From assembly GCF_900188315.1 (NCBI RefSeq), contig NZ_LT897781.1, positions 1,240,001 through 1,304,000 of the forward strand: 64,000 nt of DNA, written 5' to 3'. This document shows, piece by piece, positions 1-7,574 of this stretch; position 1 is the first letter of the stretch; each line of letters begins with the position of its first letter. The translations under genes and the position numbers were made by a program. Under the pieces are notes generated by a model. The model saw only the letters and a list, made by a program, of their open reading frames with translations. It did no database searches and had not been told where the DNA came from. The DNA is from Marinobacter sp. es.042. GTDB lineage: Bacteria; Pseudomonadota; Gammaproteobacteria; Pseudomonadales; Oleiphilaceae.

Positions 1-329
1 GCGTCCAGAAGCTCCAGAACCTGTTTTCTATCCTGCTTGAAGGGCCGCACAAGGGTAACAGTGTTGTACCAGGTGGCATGCTTATCGAGTTGGCCCATAA
101 AAACGTTGTGAAACACCGGAAGGGCGTTCACCAGACCAAGCTCCTGAGGGACAAGAGACGACTGGCCATCCACTCGCTGGTGAATAAGCCGGATAAGAGT
201 AGACTTGCCTGCACCACTCTTACCGACCAGAGCGACCTGATCTCCTTCCTTTACCTTGAGGGTGAGGGGCCCGATTACCCGCTCACCTCCAAAAGAGGCC
301 GTCAGGCCTGAGAGATCAAAGCCTGCCAT
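1..329 (-). CDS. ABC transporter ATP-binding protein, selenate/phosphonate type (partial)
   Basis: N-terminal 109 codons of an ABC ATPase; the rest lies beyond the left edge. The Walker A motif GKSGAGKST is visible near residue 38, followed by a QELGLVNALPVFHN Q-loop region as in PhnC-type ATPases. The protein would hydrolyse ATP at the inner face of the cytoplasmic membrane to drive import. Its ATG overlaps the stop codon of the upstream binding-protein gene (TGATG), so the two are translationally coupled. PhnC-like ATPases serve phosphonate or phosphite, but beside SenB and SelD genes this transporter class is usually annotated as a putative selenate importer. The substrate is inferred from context only; the ABC ATPase assignment is secure. 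Confidence 0.85.
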   Translation of the reverse strand, partial: MAGFDLSGLTASFGGERVIGPLTLKVKEGDQVALVGKSGAGKSTLIRLIHQRVDGQSSLVPQELGLVNALPVFHNVFMGQLDKHATWYNTVTLVRPFKQDRKQVLELLD

Positions 330-1195
330 CAATCAATGATTCCGATTTCTTTCGCTACTTTGCGAATAGGCTCATAATCGTCGTTTGAGGCGGGAATAAA
401 ATCAGAACGCGGGAAGCTTTCAAGCAACTCCGGATCATCAAGCGAGAGCAGTGCCTCACGAACGCGGTCAGTAAAGCCTTCGCCGTAGTTTTCATCCACG
501 TCGCCACGGATACTCCATTGGTAGTTCGGGAACCCGGGTGTTTTCCAGATGACCTTCACGGCGTCGGTATCAATGTTTCCGTCTTCCAGTTCTTTTTCCC
601 AGACCGCGAAGTTCATTGCGCCCACTTCGTAGGTACCGGACTCAACCAGTCGGAGGGTGCGAGTGTGGTTGCCACTGTAGCCGACCCGAGAAAAGACATC
701 CTCAGGTGCCTCGCCAAATGTTTCGCGAATGTGGTACTCGGGAATCAATCGTCCAGACGTTGAGCCCTTTGATCCGAAGGTAAAGGTCTTACCACGTACT
801 TCTTCTGGCAGGCCATCCTGACGATCCAGGCCGGTGCTCTCGTGAGCAATAAAATAGACATAGAAGGCCTGATCCTCAGTGCCTTGTGCGATTGCCTGCG
901 AGCCGGGTACCAGTGATCTCGCCTGAACGCCCGAAAGGCCGCCGAACCACGCCAACTGCACCTGATTATTCCGGAATGCGGAAACGGCAGCGGCATAGGA
1001 TTTCACGGGGATGTACTTCACATCGGCATCCAGTTCCTCGGAAAGGTAGTCCGCAATGCCGCGAAAGCGCTCGACGAGTTTGGTTTCATCCTCGTCCGGT
1101 ATTGCCGTGAAAATGAACGTTTGAGCGGAGGCGGTGGCTGCAAATAGCGAACAGAGACCAATAATCAGCAATTTCCGTATAAGATTGTGGGTCAT
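329..1195 (-). CDS. Periplasmic substrate-binding protein, putative selenate/phosphonate ABC transporter
   Basis: A 288-residue PhnD-family binding protein. The chosen ATG is preceded by AAGGA about 7 nt upstream and opens a clear signal peptide (MTHNLIRKLLIIGLCSLF, cleavage after ASA). An upstream in-frame start would put 47 unlikely residues ahead of the signal. The mature part carries PhnD-like features (FTAIPDEDETKLVERF; SAFRNNQVQLAWFGGLSG; a GSKGSTSGRLIP anion-binding segment). It would capture an oxyanion in the periplasm and deliver it to the transporter whose ATPase gene overlaps it. It is divergent from the SenB-like gene 171 bp away. Known family: phosphonate-type binding proteins, one subgroup of which is linked to SelD. 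The selenium substrate is an inference. Confidence 0.85.
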   Translation of the reverse strand: MTHNLIRKLLIIGLCSLFAATASAQTFIFTAIPDEDETKLVERFRGIADYLSEELDADVKYIPVKSYAAAVSAFRNNQVQLAWFGGLSGVQARSLVPGSQAIAQGTEDQAFYVYFIAHESTGLDRQDGLPEEVRGKTFTFGSKGSTSGRLIPEYHIRETFGEAPEDVFSRVGYSGNHTRTLRLVESGTYEVGAMNFAVWEKELEDGNIDTDAVKVIWKTPGFPNYQWSIRGDVDENYGEGFTDRVREALLSLDDPELLESFPRSDFIPASNDDYEPIRKVAKEIGIID

Positions 1196-1366
1196 GGTTT
1201 TTCCTTTTTGGAATGGATATTTACAGTGAAGAGTTGAAGCGAGCGACTCCTGCTTCAGAAGGATACCTTGATTTAGGTTAACTCTGAACAGCCCTACGGT
1301 TTGCGGGTTTAATTGGCTCAGGGCCTGACACTTCATTTTACAGCAAGCTGGGTTTAATCAAAGACA

Positions 1367-2353
1367 ATGCACCTCATAACGATCACGCCGGCACAGCCGG
1401 ATTCGAAAGCAGGAAACCGGGCAACCGCGGAGCGATGGAAGTCCTTGTTGGAAACTGCCGGGCACTCGGTCGAGGTGGTTACTGAATACCACGGTGAGCC
1501 CTGCGATGCATTTATAGCCCTGCATGCCTGGCGGAGTGTCTACGCCATACGACAATTCCGTGAAACCTGGCCTGGAAAGCCCCTCATCGTCGCGCTCACC
1601 GGCACGGATCTCTATCACCACCAGTACGAGTACCCGGATGATACCCGATATTCCATGTCCGTAGCCGATGCACTTGTTGGTTTGCACGATCTGGTAGCTC
1701 ACGACATGCCCCCCGGTTTCGCCAGCAAGCTGGTCACGCTATACCAATCTGCCGAAGGGCCGGAAGCCCTTCCGGCGCCGCAAGCGGATCTCAAGAAGGG
1801 GAGTTTCGGCGTTTGTGTCATTGGCCATCTTCGGGACGAAAAGGACGCTCTCCGGGCGGCTTATGCTGCCCGATTGCTGCCGGAGGAATCGAAGATCCAG
1901 GTTTTTTGCGCCGGCAAGGCCCTCAAGGACGAGTGGCGCCACAAAGCGGAACGGGAAATGACTGAAAACCCGCGCTTCCACTGGCTTGGGGAGCTGGATA
2001 AAACCAGCACTCGGCAGTTGATGACAAACAGCCAGGTAATGGTGATCAGCTCGGTGATGGAGGGTGGCGCAAACGTGGTATCGGAGGCCTGCCGGGCTGG
2101 CTTACCGGTACTGGCATCCGATATCCCGGGAAATGTCGGTTTGTTGGGGCGGGACTATGCCGGATATTTCCCCGTGGGAGACGAACAGGCACTGGCCGAA
2201 CTACTGTGCCGCTCAGAGACCGATCCGCGTTTTCTCGCTACGCTGAAAAAACAGGTGGGCAAGCTCGCCGGACGTTTTATACCAGAGAAGGAGCGGGCGT
2301 CCCTGGAGCAGGCGCTGCACCTTGCGATGCAGCACTGCTCACAGAGGCGTTAA
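1367..2353 (+). CDS. senB: SenB-like selenosugar synthase (GT4-type glycosyltransferase)
   Basis: A 328-residue glycosyltransferase of the family first defined only by its linkage to selenium genes and later shown to include SenB. SenB makes a selenosugar from UDP-sugar and selenophosphate during selenoneine biosynthesis. The N-terminus (MHLITITPAQPDSKAGNRAT) matches the family style. The C-terminal half carries the GT4 donor-site pattern EGGANVVSEACRAGLPVLAS near residues 227-246, and no membrane segment is evident. It is divergent from the ABC binding protein and convergent with selD, overlapping it by 4 bp at the stop codons. SenA, which would complete selenoneine, is not in the window. 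The ribosome binding site is weak (AAGA). The family call is good; the exact product is inferred. Confidence 0.75.
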   Translation: MHLITITPAQPDSKAGNRATAERWKSLLETAGHSVEVVTEYHGEPCDAFIALHAWRSVYAIRQFRETWPGKPLIVALTGTDLYHHQYEYPDDTRYSMSVADALVGLHDLVAHDMPPGFASKLVTLYQSAEGPEALPAPQADLKKGSFGVCVIGHLRDEKDALRAAYAARLLPEESKIQVFCAGKALKDEWRHKAEREMTENPRFHWLGELDKTSTRQLMTNSQVMVISSVMEGGANVVSEACRAGLPVLASDIPGNVGLLGRDYAGYFPVGDEQALAELLCRSETDPRFLATLKKQVGKLAGRFIPEKERASLEQALHLAMQHCSQRR

Positions 2354-4626
2354 TCCCTCAGGGAAATGGGCTCGATCGGGCCGGTCTCATCCTGGGCTTT
2401 AATTCGCCCAATGATAGCAGCGTGTGGGTAACCCAGGGCTTTGAGTTCCCGTACACATTCTTCCGCCTTATCCGCCGCAACGCTTGCCAGCAGGCCACCC
2501 GCTGTTTGAGGGTCAAAAGTCAGGGGATAGCGGGCATGATTTACCCACTTTTCCTGATCCCGGATACCGCGGCGCAACCGAATGTTAGCGGGTTGCAGCG
2601 AACTGAGAATCCCTGCTGCTGCTGTTTCCTCCGCGCCGGGAAGGATCGGGATGGCAGAGAGATCCAGCTCGGCATCCACACCCGAGGGTTTGGTCATTTC
2701 AACCAGATGCCCGAGGAGACCGAAGCCGGTAACGTCGGTACAGGCTTTTGATCCAAATTTCCTGAGGCAGTCAGCCGCCGCTTTGTTGGACTGGACCATG
2801 GAGGCGAGTGCAGAGTCGATCCACCGACCTTTGGCAGCCAGCTTCGCGTGTGCGGCAAACAAGGTGCCTGTGCCTATGGGCTTGGTGAGAATCAGGGCAT
2901 CGCCCGCTTTCAGGCCACCTTTGCTCATGACTTCTTCCGGGTCGATCAGGCCGTTGACTGCAAAGCCCAGGGCCAGTTCCTTGCCCTCGCCGGTGTGCCC
3001 GCCAACAAGCGCGCATCCTGCCTCGTTCAGCACTTCAACAGCACCAGACATCATCTGATAGACGACATCCTCAACCTTGGATTCAATGCCGTAAGGCACC
3101 GTGGCAACGGCCGTGGCACTCTGGGCTTCGGCGCCCATGGCAAAGACGTCACCCAGACTATGATTGGCCGCCACCTTGCCGAAGATGTAAGGGTCGTCAA
3201 TGAACGCACGGAAGAAATCCACGGTATGAACTACGGCTTTGCCGGGTGGTACTGTCAAAACGGCGGCGTCGTCCGGGGCGTGAAGGCCGATCAGGATATC
3301 GTCCCGCTCGATGGGTTTCAGCTCTCCGAGGGCTCGCGAAAGAACCGTGCTGCCCACCTTGGCGCCACAACCACCACAACGCATGGCAACCGCCGAAATG
3401 GCCTGGGAGGCTTCCTCGGCATTCTGCGCGGCGGCCGTATCCGGAAGTTTGGATTCTTCCTCCATTGGAGGCAGATCATTGAACTTCTTCATGAAGCGGC
3501 GATCGATCCAGTCTTTCCAGCGCCAGACCCAGGCGCCGTCGAACTGCAGATCTCCCCGGGAGGCCACAGCGTATTTGTCCCCGGTGCTGATTAGCGCTAA
3601 CCAATTCTTCTGAGGATGAAAATCCTTCGGGTCCTTGCCAGTTGCAAGCCGCTTGAGGTTGTCGGCGAGGGGAGGTCCCTGTCTTACCGCAAATACCCCC
3701 GCTTTTTCTCGGGGGTGGTTTATTACGTTGGCGATGTCGCCGGCCGCAAAAACGCTGTCGTCGTTCTCCACTTGCAGGGTATCGCGTACTCTCAGGAACA
3801 GGCCATCATCGAGCGCCAGGCCTGTGTCCTTGAGCCATTCCGGGCCACCAGCCCGGGTTACCCAAAGCACTTCGTCCGTTTGCAGGGTTTCGCCGGATTC
3901 GGTAATCAATAACCCTTCCTGAACCTTGCTGACTGGCGATCCCAGATGGACCATCACGCCACGGTTCGACAGGGTTTTTCGGAAAACCTCACGCACCTTG
4001 GGATTGTGGGTTGGCAGAATTTCATCGGCGGCGTCAAAGAGGTGGAAATGCAGCTGCCCTGGATCTTTACCACGCTGTTTCAGTTCATTCTTCAGGCGAA
4101 ACTGCATGGCGAGAGTCAGCTCAACGCCACCGGCACCGGCGCCAACCACCGCAACCGCCAGCGGCCCGTCGTGATTCTCGATACGAGAGAGCAGTGCAAG
4201 CCAGCGGTTGTTGAAGCCGGTGATTGGCTTCACCGGAACCGCGTGATCGGAAGCGCCTTCCACTTCATTGACCCGCGGAGACGAGCCAATATTGATCGAC
4301 AGTATGTCGTAGGGCACATCCGGGCGACCGCGGCAGATAACCCGCTTCCGATTCCGGTCGATGCCCATGGCTTCGGCCCTGTAAAAACGCGCACCAGCGT
4401 ATTCCGCCAGGCGGCTCAGATCGATGTGGACGTCGTCGTAGCTATAGTGGCCGGCCACGTAGCCAGGCAGCATGCCGGAATAGGGGGTGTGGGTGTCGCG
4501 GCAGATCACGGTCAAGCGCACGCCGGGGACAGGGTTCATGGCGAACCGCCTGAGTACCCCGACGTGGCTGTGCCCGCCGCCAATCAGGACAATGTCCCGT
4601 AAAACAGGCTGGTCAGGCGTTCGCAT
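2350..4626 (-). CDS. selD: Selenide, water dikinase SelD fused to an N-terminal FAD/NAD oxidoreductase domain
   Basis: A 758-residue two-domain protein. Residues 1-385 form an NDH-2/sulfide-quinone-reductase-like flavoprotein: FAD-binding GGGHSHV at 16-22, a second Rossmann motif VVGAGAGGVEL at 160-170, and VFAAGDIA near 292. Residues 415-758 are selenophosphate synthetase, which makes selenophosphate from selenide and ATP. The catalytic loop GGCGAK (Cys420, Lys423) is intact and HTVDFFRAFIDDPYIFG follows. Stand-alone SelD is about 345 residues. The flavoprotein may supply selenide by reduction, which is an inference; such fusions are known in several proteobacteria. The ATG overlaps the stop of the upstream HhH gene (TGATG) with no independent strong RBS, which suggests translational coupling. 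Confidence 0.92.
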   Translation of the reverse strand: MRTPDQPVLRDIVLIGGGHSHVGVLRRFAMNPVPGVRLTVICRDTHTPYSGMLPGYVAGHYSYDDVHIDLSRLAEYAGARFYRAEAMGIDRNRKRVICRGRPDVPYDILSINIGSSPRVNEVEGASDHAVPVKPITGFNNRWLALLSRIENHDGPLAVAVVGAGAGGVELTLAMQFRLKNELKQRGKDPGQLHFHLFDAADEILPTHNPKVREVFRKTLSNRGVMVHLGSPVSKVQEGLLITESGETLQTDEVLWVTRAGGPEWLKDTGLALDDGLFLRVRDTLQVENDDSVFAAGDIANVINHPREKAGVFAVRQGPPLADNLKRLATGKDPKDFHPQKNWLALISTGDKYAVASRGDLQFDGAWVWRWKDWIDRRFMKKFNDLPPMEEESKLPDTAAAQNAEEASQAISAVAMRCGGCGAKVGSTVLSRALGELKPIERDDILIGLHAPDDAAVLTVPPGKAVVHTVDFFRAFIDDPYIFGKVAANHSLGDVFAMGAEAQSATAVATVPYGIESKVEDVVYQMMSGAVEVLNEAGCALVGGHTGEGKELALGFAVNGLIDPEEVMSKGGLKAGDALILTKPIGTGTLFAAHAKLAAKGRWIDSALASMVQSNKAAADCLRKFGSKACTDVTGFGLLGHLVEMTKPSGVDAELDLSAIPILPGAEETAAAGILSSLQPANIRLRRGIRDQEKWVNHARYPLTFDPQTAGGLLASVAADKAEECVRELKALGYPHAAIIGRIKAQDETGPIEPISLRD

Positions 4627-5294
4627 CAGCCGATTTTCTTGGCTTCAGCGCTGAATTGGCTGTATCCCTTGACGTTTGAGAAGGCCTTCAGCTTTTCCTG
4701 GTCTTCGGCAGACGGATTGGCGATCTGGTCGATGGAGGTAATGCCAGCGTCCTTCATCTTCTTGGCGGTGGCCGGACCGATACCTTTAACCAGCGTCAGG
4801 TCACTCTTGTCGACCGGCTTTGCAGCCTTGGCCGCTGGTGCTTTCTTGGCTGCAGGCTTCTTGGCAGCCGGCTTTTTCGCCGCAGGCTTGCTGGTTGAGC
4901 CTTTGGCTTTGGAAGCTGTTTTGGCGGTTTTCTTCGGCGCTGATTTCTTGGCTGCCGTGCTGGCCTCTTTACTCACTTCATCTGTGAGCTTCTTGACCTC
5001 TTCACCCGCTTCCTTGGAAGCCACCCCAAGCCGCTCAAGAATGCTGCTCTGCAGTTCATGGAACTCTTCCAGGCGACGCTCAAACTCTTCGTGGAAACGC
5101 TTCATCTCGCGGTCGCGAAGCTCGTCGATTTCCTTCAGCAGCTTGCGAACAGGCTCCTGAACCTGGTTCTGCAAGCTGTCGAACTGCTTCAGCGCATCGT
5201 TCACCAGGCCTTCGATCTGGGAAGAAGTCTTTTCGAACTCCTTGTTGACCTTTTTCACGATTTTATCAACGTTCTGTTTGGCTTTCTTCGCCAT
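4626..5294 (-). CDS. Phasin-like / Lys-Ala-rich / helix-hairpin-helix protein
   Basis: 222 residues in three parts. Residues 1-112 are charged and strongly helical, coiled-coil or phasin-like. About 113-160 is a low-complexity basic linker with repeated KKPAA units, as in PhaF or histone-H1-like proteins. About 165-222 is a helix-hairpin-helix domain (LVKGIGPATAKKMKDAGI). No signal peptide. A strong AAGGAG lies upstream of the ATG. The composition suggests DNA binding with either oligomerisation or association with polyhydroxyalkanoate granules. The stop codon overlaps the selD start, an odd pairing with no known rationale. The function is not established; it could be a nucleoid-associated protein or a granule-DNA tether. 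Confidence 0.75.
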   Translation of the reverse strand: MAKKAKQNVDKIVKKVNKEFEKTSSQIEGLVNDALKQFDSLQNQVQEPVRKLLKEIDELRDREMKRFHEEFERRLEEFHELQSSILERLGVASKEAGEEVKKLTDEVSKEASTAAKKSAPKKTAKTASKAKGSTSKPAAKKPAAKKPAAKKAPAAKAAKPVDKSDLTLVKGIGPATAKKMKDAGITSIDQIANPSAEDQEKLKAFSNVKGYSQFSAEAKKIG

Positions 5295-5334
5295 GGAATG
5301 TCTCCTTACGGGCAGGTTTCAACGAAAATCAATA

Positions 5335-5733
5335 TCAGGCCATCTGCCGGAAACCGGACATGGAGCCTGGGGAACGACGTGATTTGAGCGACTGTTTCTT
5401 GGATAGCACTTCCCGGATTCTGCGGAGCTTTTCCGCCAGCGACGAGCTGCCGTTGGAATCGAGCTCTACAAAATCGATTGAATAGAAGAAATTGCTGCAG
5501 TGTTTTCTGCGTTCGGTCACCAGCCCGGCGAGTCCTTCTGCGCGGATCTTGTCGAACGGCATGTCCATCACGAGATCCAGCACCACGGTATCACCGGGGT
5601 TGAACACTTTGTCGGTTTTCATAACACAACCGTAGCCGTCCAGCTCATAAAGGGCGGCTTCGACAAGTTCCTTCCGAAAAAGGCCCTGTCTGACTCGGAA
5701 TCGTGCGACAAGGTCCGGCAATGCTTCGTTCAT
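5335..5733 (-). CDS. PilZ-like domain protein
   Basis: 132 residues. The N-terminal part has the layout of a PilZ beta barrel: an arginine-containing RFRVRQ stretch, then ELDGYGCVMKTDKVFNPGDT, which resembles the D/NxSxxG segment, then hydrophobic strands. The C-terminal tail is basic and helical. PilZ domains bind cyclic di-GMP, but the RxxxR and D/NxSxxG residues are not textbook here, so ligand binding is uncertain. Same strand as the HhH gene but separated by 40 bp. The RBS is weak (AGAGAA). A short PilZ-like regulator is the best reading. Confidence 0.55.
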   Translation of the reverse strand: MNEALPDLVARFRVRQGLFRKELVEAALYELDGYGCVMKTDKVFNPGDTVVLDLVMDMPFDKIRAEGLAGLVTERRKHCSNFFYSIDFVELDSNGSSSLAEKLRRIREVLSKKQSLKSRRSPGSMSGFRQMA

Positions 5734-5770
5734 GAATCGGGTTCTCTGGTGATTTCCGTATCCACAGCAA

Positions 5771-5791
5771 CCTGTCTCATTGGGAGACAGG
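5771..5791. repeat. 8-bp inverted repeat (hairpin) upstream of the PilZ-like gene
   Basis: CCTGTCTC and GAGACAGG are separated by 5 nt. The hairpin lies between two co-directional leftward genes, about 40 bp ahead of the PilZ-like start. No T-run follows on either strand, so it is not a canonical terminator. It could be a repressor site or an mRNA processing hairpin. Confidence 0.4.
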
Positions 5792-5905
5792 CTGGATATT
5801 GGTTAAACAATAGACACTGAATTCTAGTTTTGCAACGCCATCAGTGCCATACGATCGACCGCTAACGCAGTTATTTAACAAATTCACCTGGCTGATCGGG
5901 CCAGT

Positions 5906-7426
5906 TTACTTGGTCTTCAATTCATACATATCAACGCGACGATCTTTCAGGTTAGTGACAGACCCCTCGTTACGCACCAGTTTCAGCTTTTCCAGGTCCA
6001 TATCGGAGAACATGATCATCTCCGTATTCGGCGTGGTTTCGGCCATAACTGCATCGTGCGGGAAGGCAAAATCCGAGGGTGAGAATACGGCAGACTGGGC
6101 GTACTGGACGTCCAGGTTCTCGACTTTCGGCAGGTTGCCAACGCTACCAGTGACGACCACATAGCATTCGTTTTCGATTGCGCGGGCCTGGGCGCACTGA
6201 CGAACCCTGAGGTAGCCGTTTTTGGTGTCGGTCCAGAACGGCACCATGATGATATCAACCTCCTGGCTGGCAGCAATACGGCCCAGTTCAGGGAATTCGA
6301 TGTCATAGCAGATCATGATGGCGACCCGGCCAGCATCGGTCTCGAAGACCTCAAACTGGTTGCCGCCCTCGATCACCCAGTCGCGGCGTTCGTGGGGCGT
6401 GATGTGAATCTTGCGTTGCTCATCAACACGACCGTCCCGGTGGCAGAGATAGGACACGTTATACACCCGATCGTTTTCGATCAGTGGCATGGAACCGGTG
6501 ATAATGTTGATGTTGTAGCTCACCGCCATTTCAGACATCTCTTCCCGGAACTGCTGGGTAAATCCGGCGAGGAAACGGATGGCCCGGGTCTGGTCCATCT
6601 GATCGGTCAGTCCCATCAGCGGCGCGTTGAAAAACTCGGGGAAGATGGCGAAGTCACTTTTGTAATCAGACAAGGCGTCCACAAAATACTCAACCTGCTC
6701 GAGCACCTCTTCAACCGAAGTGAATTCCCGCATCTGCCACTGCACTGCGCCCAGCCTTATCTGAGTTTTCTTGACGCTCAGAACCGGGGAAGGAGGGGTG
6801 TAGAGAATGTTCCGCCATTCCAGCAACGTCGCGTAGCCCTGGGATTTCTCATCCTCGGGCAGGTATTTGTGCATCAACCGCGTAACCTGGAAATCGTTCG
6901 AGAGCTGGAAGCTCAGAATCGGATCGTAGATTTCCTTGCGATCGACCCGTTGAATGTACTCCTCGGGTGAATACTGTTCGGCGTATTTGAAGTAGCTCGG
7001 TATGCGCCCGCCCGCCAGGATGGCACGCAGGTTCATGGAGCGGCAGAGTTCTTTTCGCGCTTCGTAGAGTCGACGACCCAGGCGGTAGCCGCGGTAGTCG
7101 GGGTGGATAAAGACATCCAGCCCATAGAGGGAGTCACCATTGGCGTTGTGCCAGATCTTCTCGTTACGGAGGATCAGATCGTCGTAGGTGTGCGGGTTGC
7201 TGAAACGCTCGTACTTAACGCAGACCGTCAGCGCAACCGCAATAAGCTGGCCGCTTTCCTCAATGCAGATCTGGCCGTCGGGGAACTGCTCCACCAATGC
7301 CTTGATGGTGTCCTTCGGCCAGGAGCCTCCGATGTCGTCGTATACCCGATCCATAAGCTTCTGAAGCTGATCGTAGTCATCAAGCCTCAGGTTCCGGAGG
7401 TTGAGGTGCAGTTCTTCATGGGCCAT
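5906..7426 (-). CDS. Bifunctional GNAT acetyltransferase / carbon-nitrogen hydrolase
   Basis: 506 residues. Residues 1-200 form a GNAT domain (HPDYRGYRLGRRLYEARKEL matches the acetyl-CoA-binding motif A). Residues 225-500 are a nitrilase-superfamily amidohydrolase with all three catalytic residues in place: Glu in IFPEFFNAPL, Lys in DEQRKIHI and Cys in IMICYDIEFPE. Both parts are cytoplasmic. GGGAG precedes the ATG. The reaction is unknown; the fusion suggests acyl transfer and amide hydrolysis on related amines. The architecture is conserved in proteobacteria, so it is not a sequencing fusion. It stands alone between the PilZ-like gene and the divergent chemoreceptor gene. Confidence 0.9.
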   Translation of the reverse strand: MAHEELHLNLRNLRLDDYDQLQKLMDRVYDDIGGSWPKDTIKALVEQFPDGQICIEESGQLIAVALTVCVKYERFSNPHTYDDLILRNEKIWHNANGDSLYGLDVFIHPDYRGYRLGRRLYEARKELCRSMNLRAILAGGRIPSYFKYAEQYSPEEYIQRVDRKEIYDPILSFQLSNDFQVTRLMHKYLPEDEKSQGYATLLEWRNILYTPPSPVLSVKKTQIRLGAVQWQMREFTSVEEVLEQVEYFVDALSDYKSDFAIFPEFFNAPLMGLTDQMDQTRAIRFLAGFTQQFREEMSEMAVSYNINIITGSMPLIENDRVYNVSYLCHRDGRVDEQRKIHITPHERRDWVIEGGNQFEVFETDAGRVAIMICYDIEFPELGRIAASQEVDIIMVPFWTDTKNGYLRVRQCAQARAIENECYVVVTGSVGNLPKVENLDVQYAQSAVFSPSDFAFPHDAVMAETTPNTEMIMFSDMDLEKLKLVRNEGSVTNLKDRRVDMYELKTK

Positions 7427-7574
7427 TCAGTTCGGCTCCCGTTCGTTATGGAATGAGGACAATCTCAGCGTCTGCGTCAATAATTAGAAAGTTTAACAGA
7501 AGCCGCTAAAGACTTCGCACCATGGGCCGAAACACACATTAACGAATATCAATTTTATTGCTGAGGATTCGACC

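Noticed and set aside
1196..1336. In-frame upstream extension of the selenate-type binding protein
   Set aside because: It would place 47 residues before a perfect signal peptide and skips the clear RBS at the internal ATG.
4830..4975. Short tandem repeats on the plus strand suggestive of a repeat array
   Set aside because: They are the codons of the KKPAA linker of the HhH protein, not a CRISPR or noncoding repeat.
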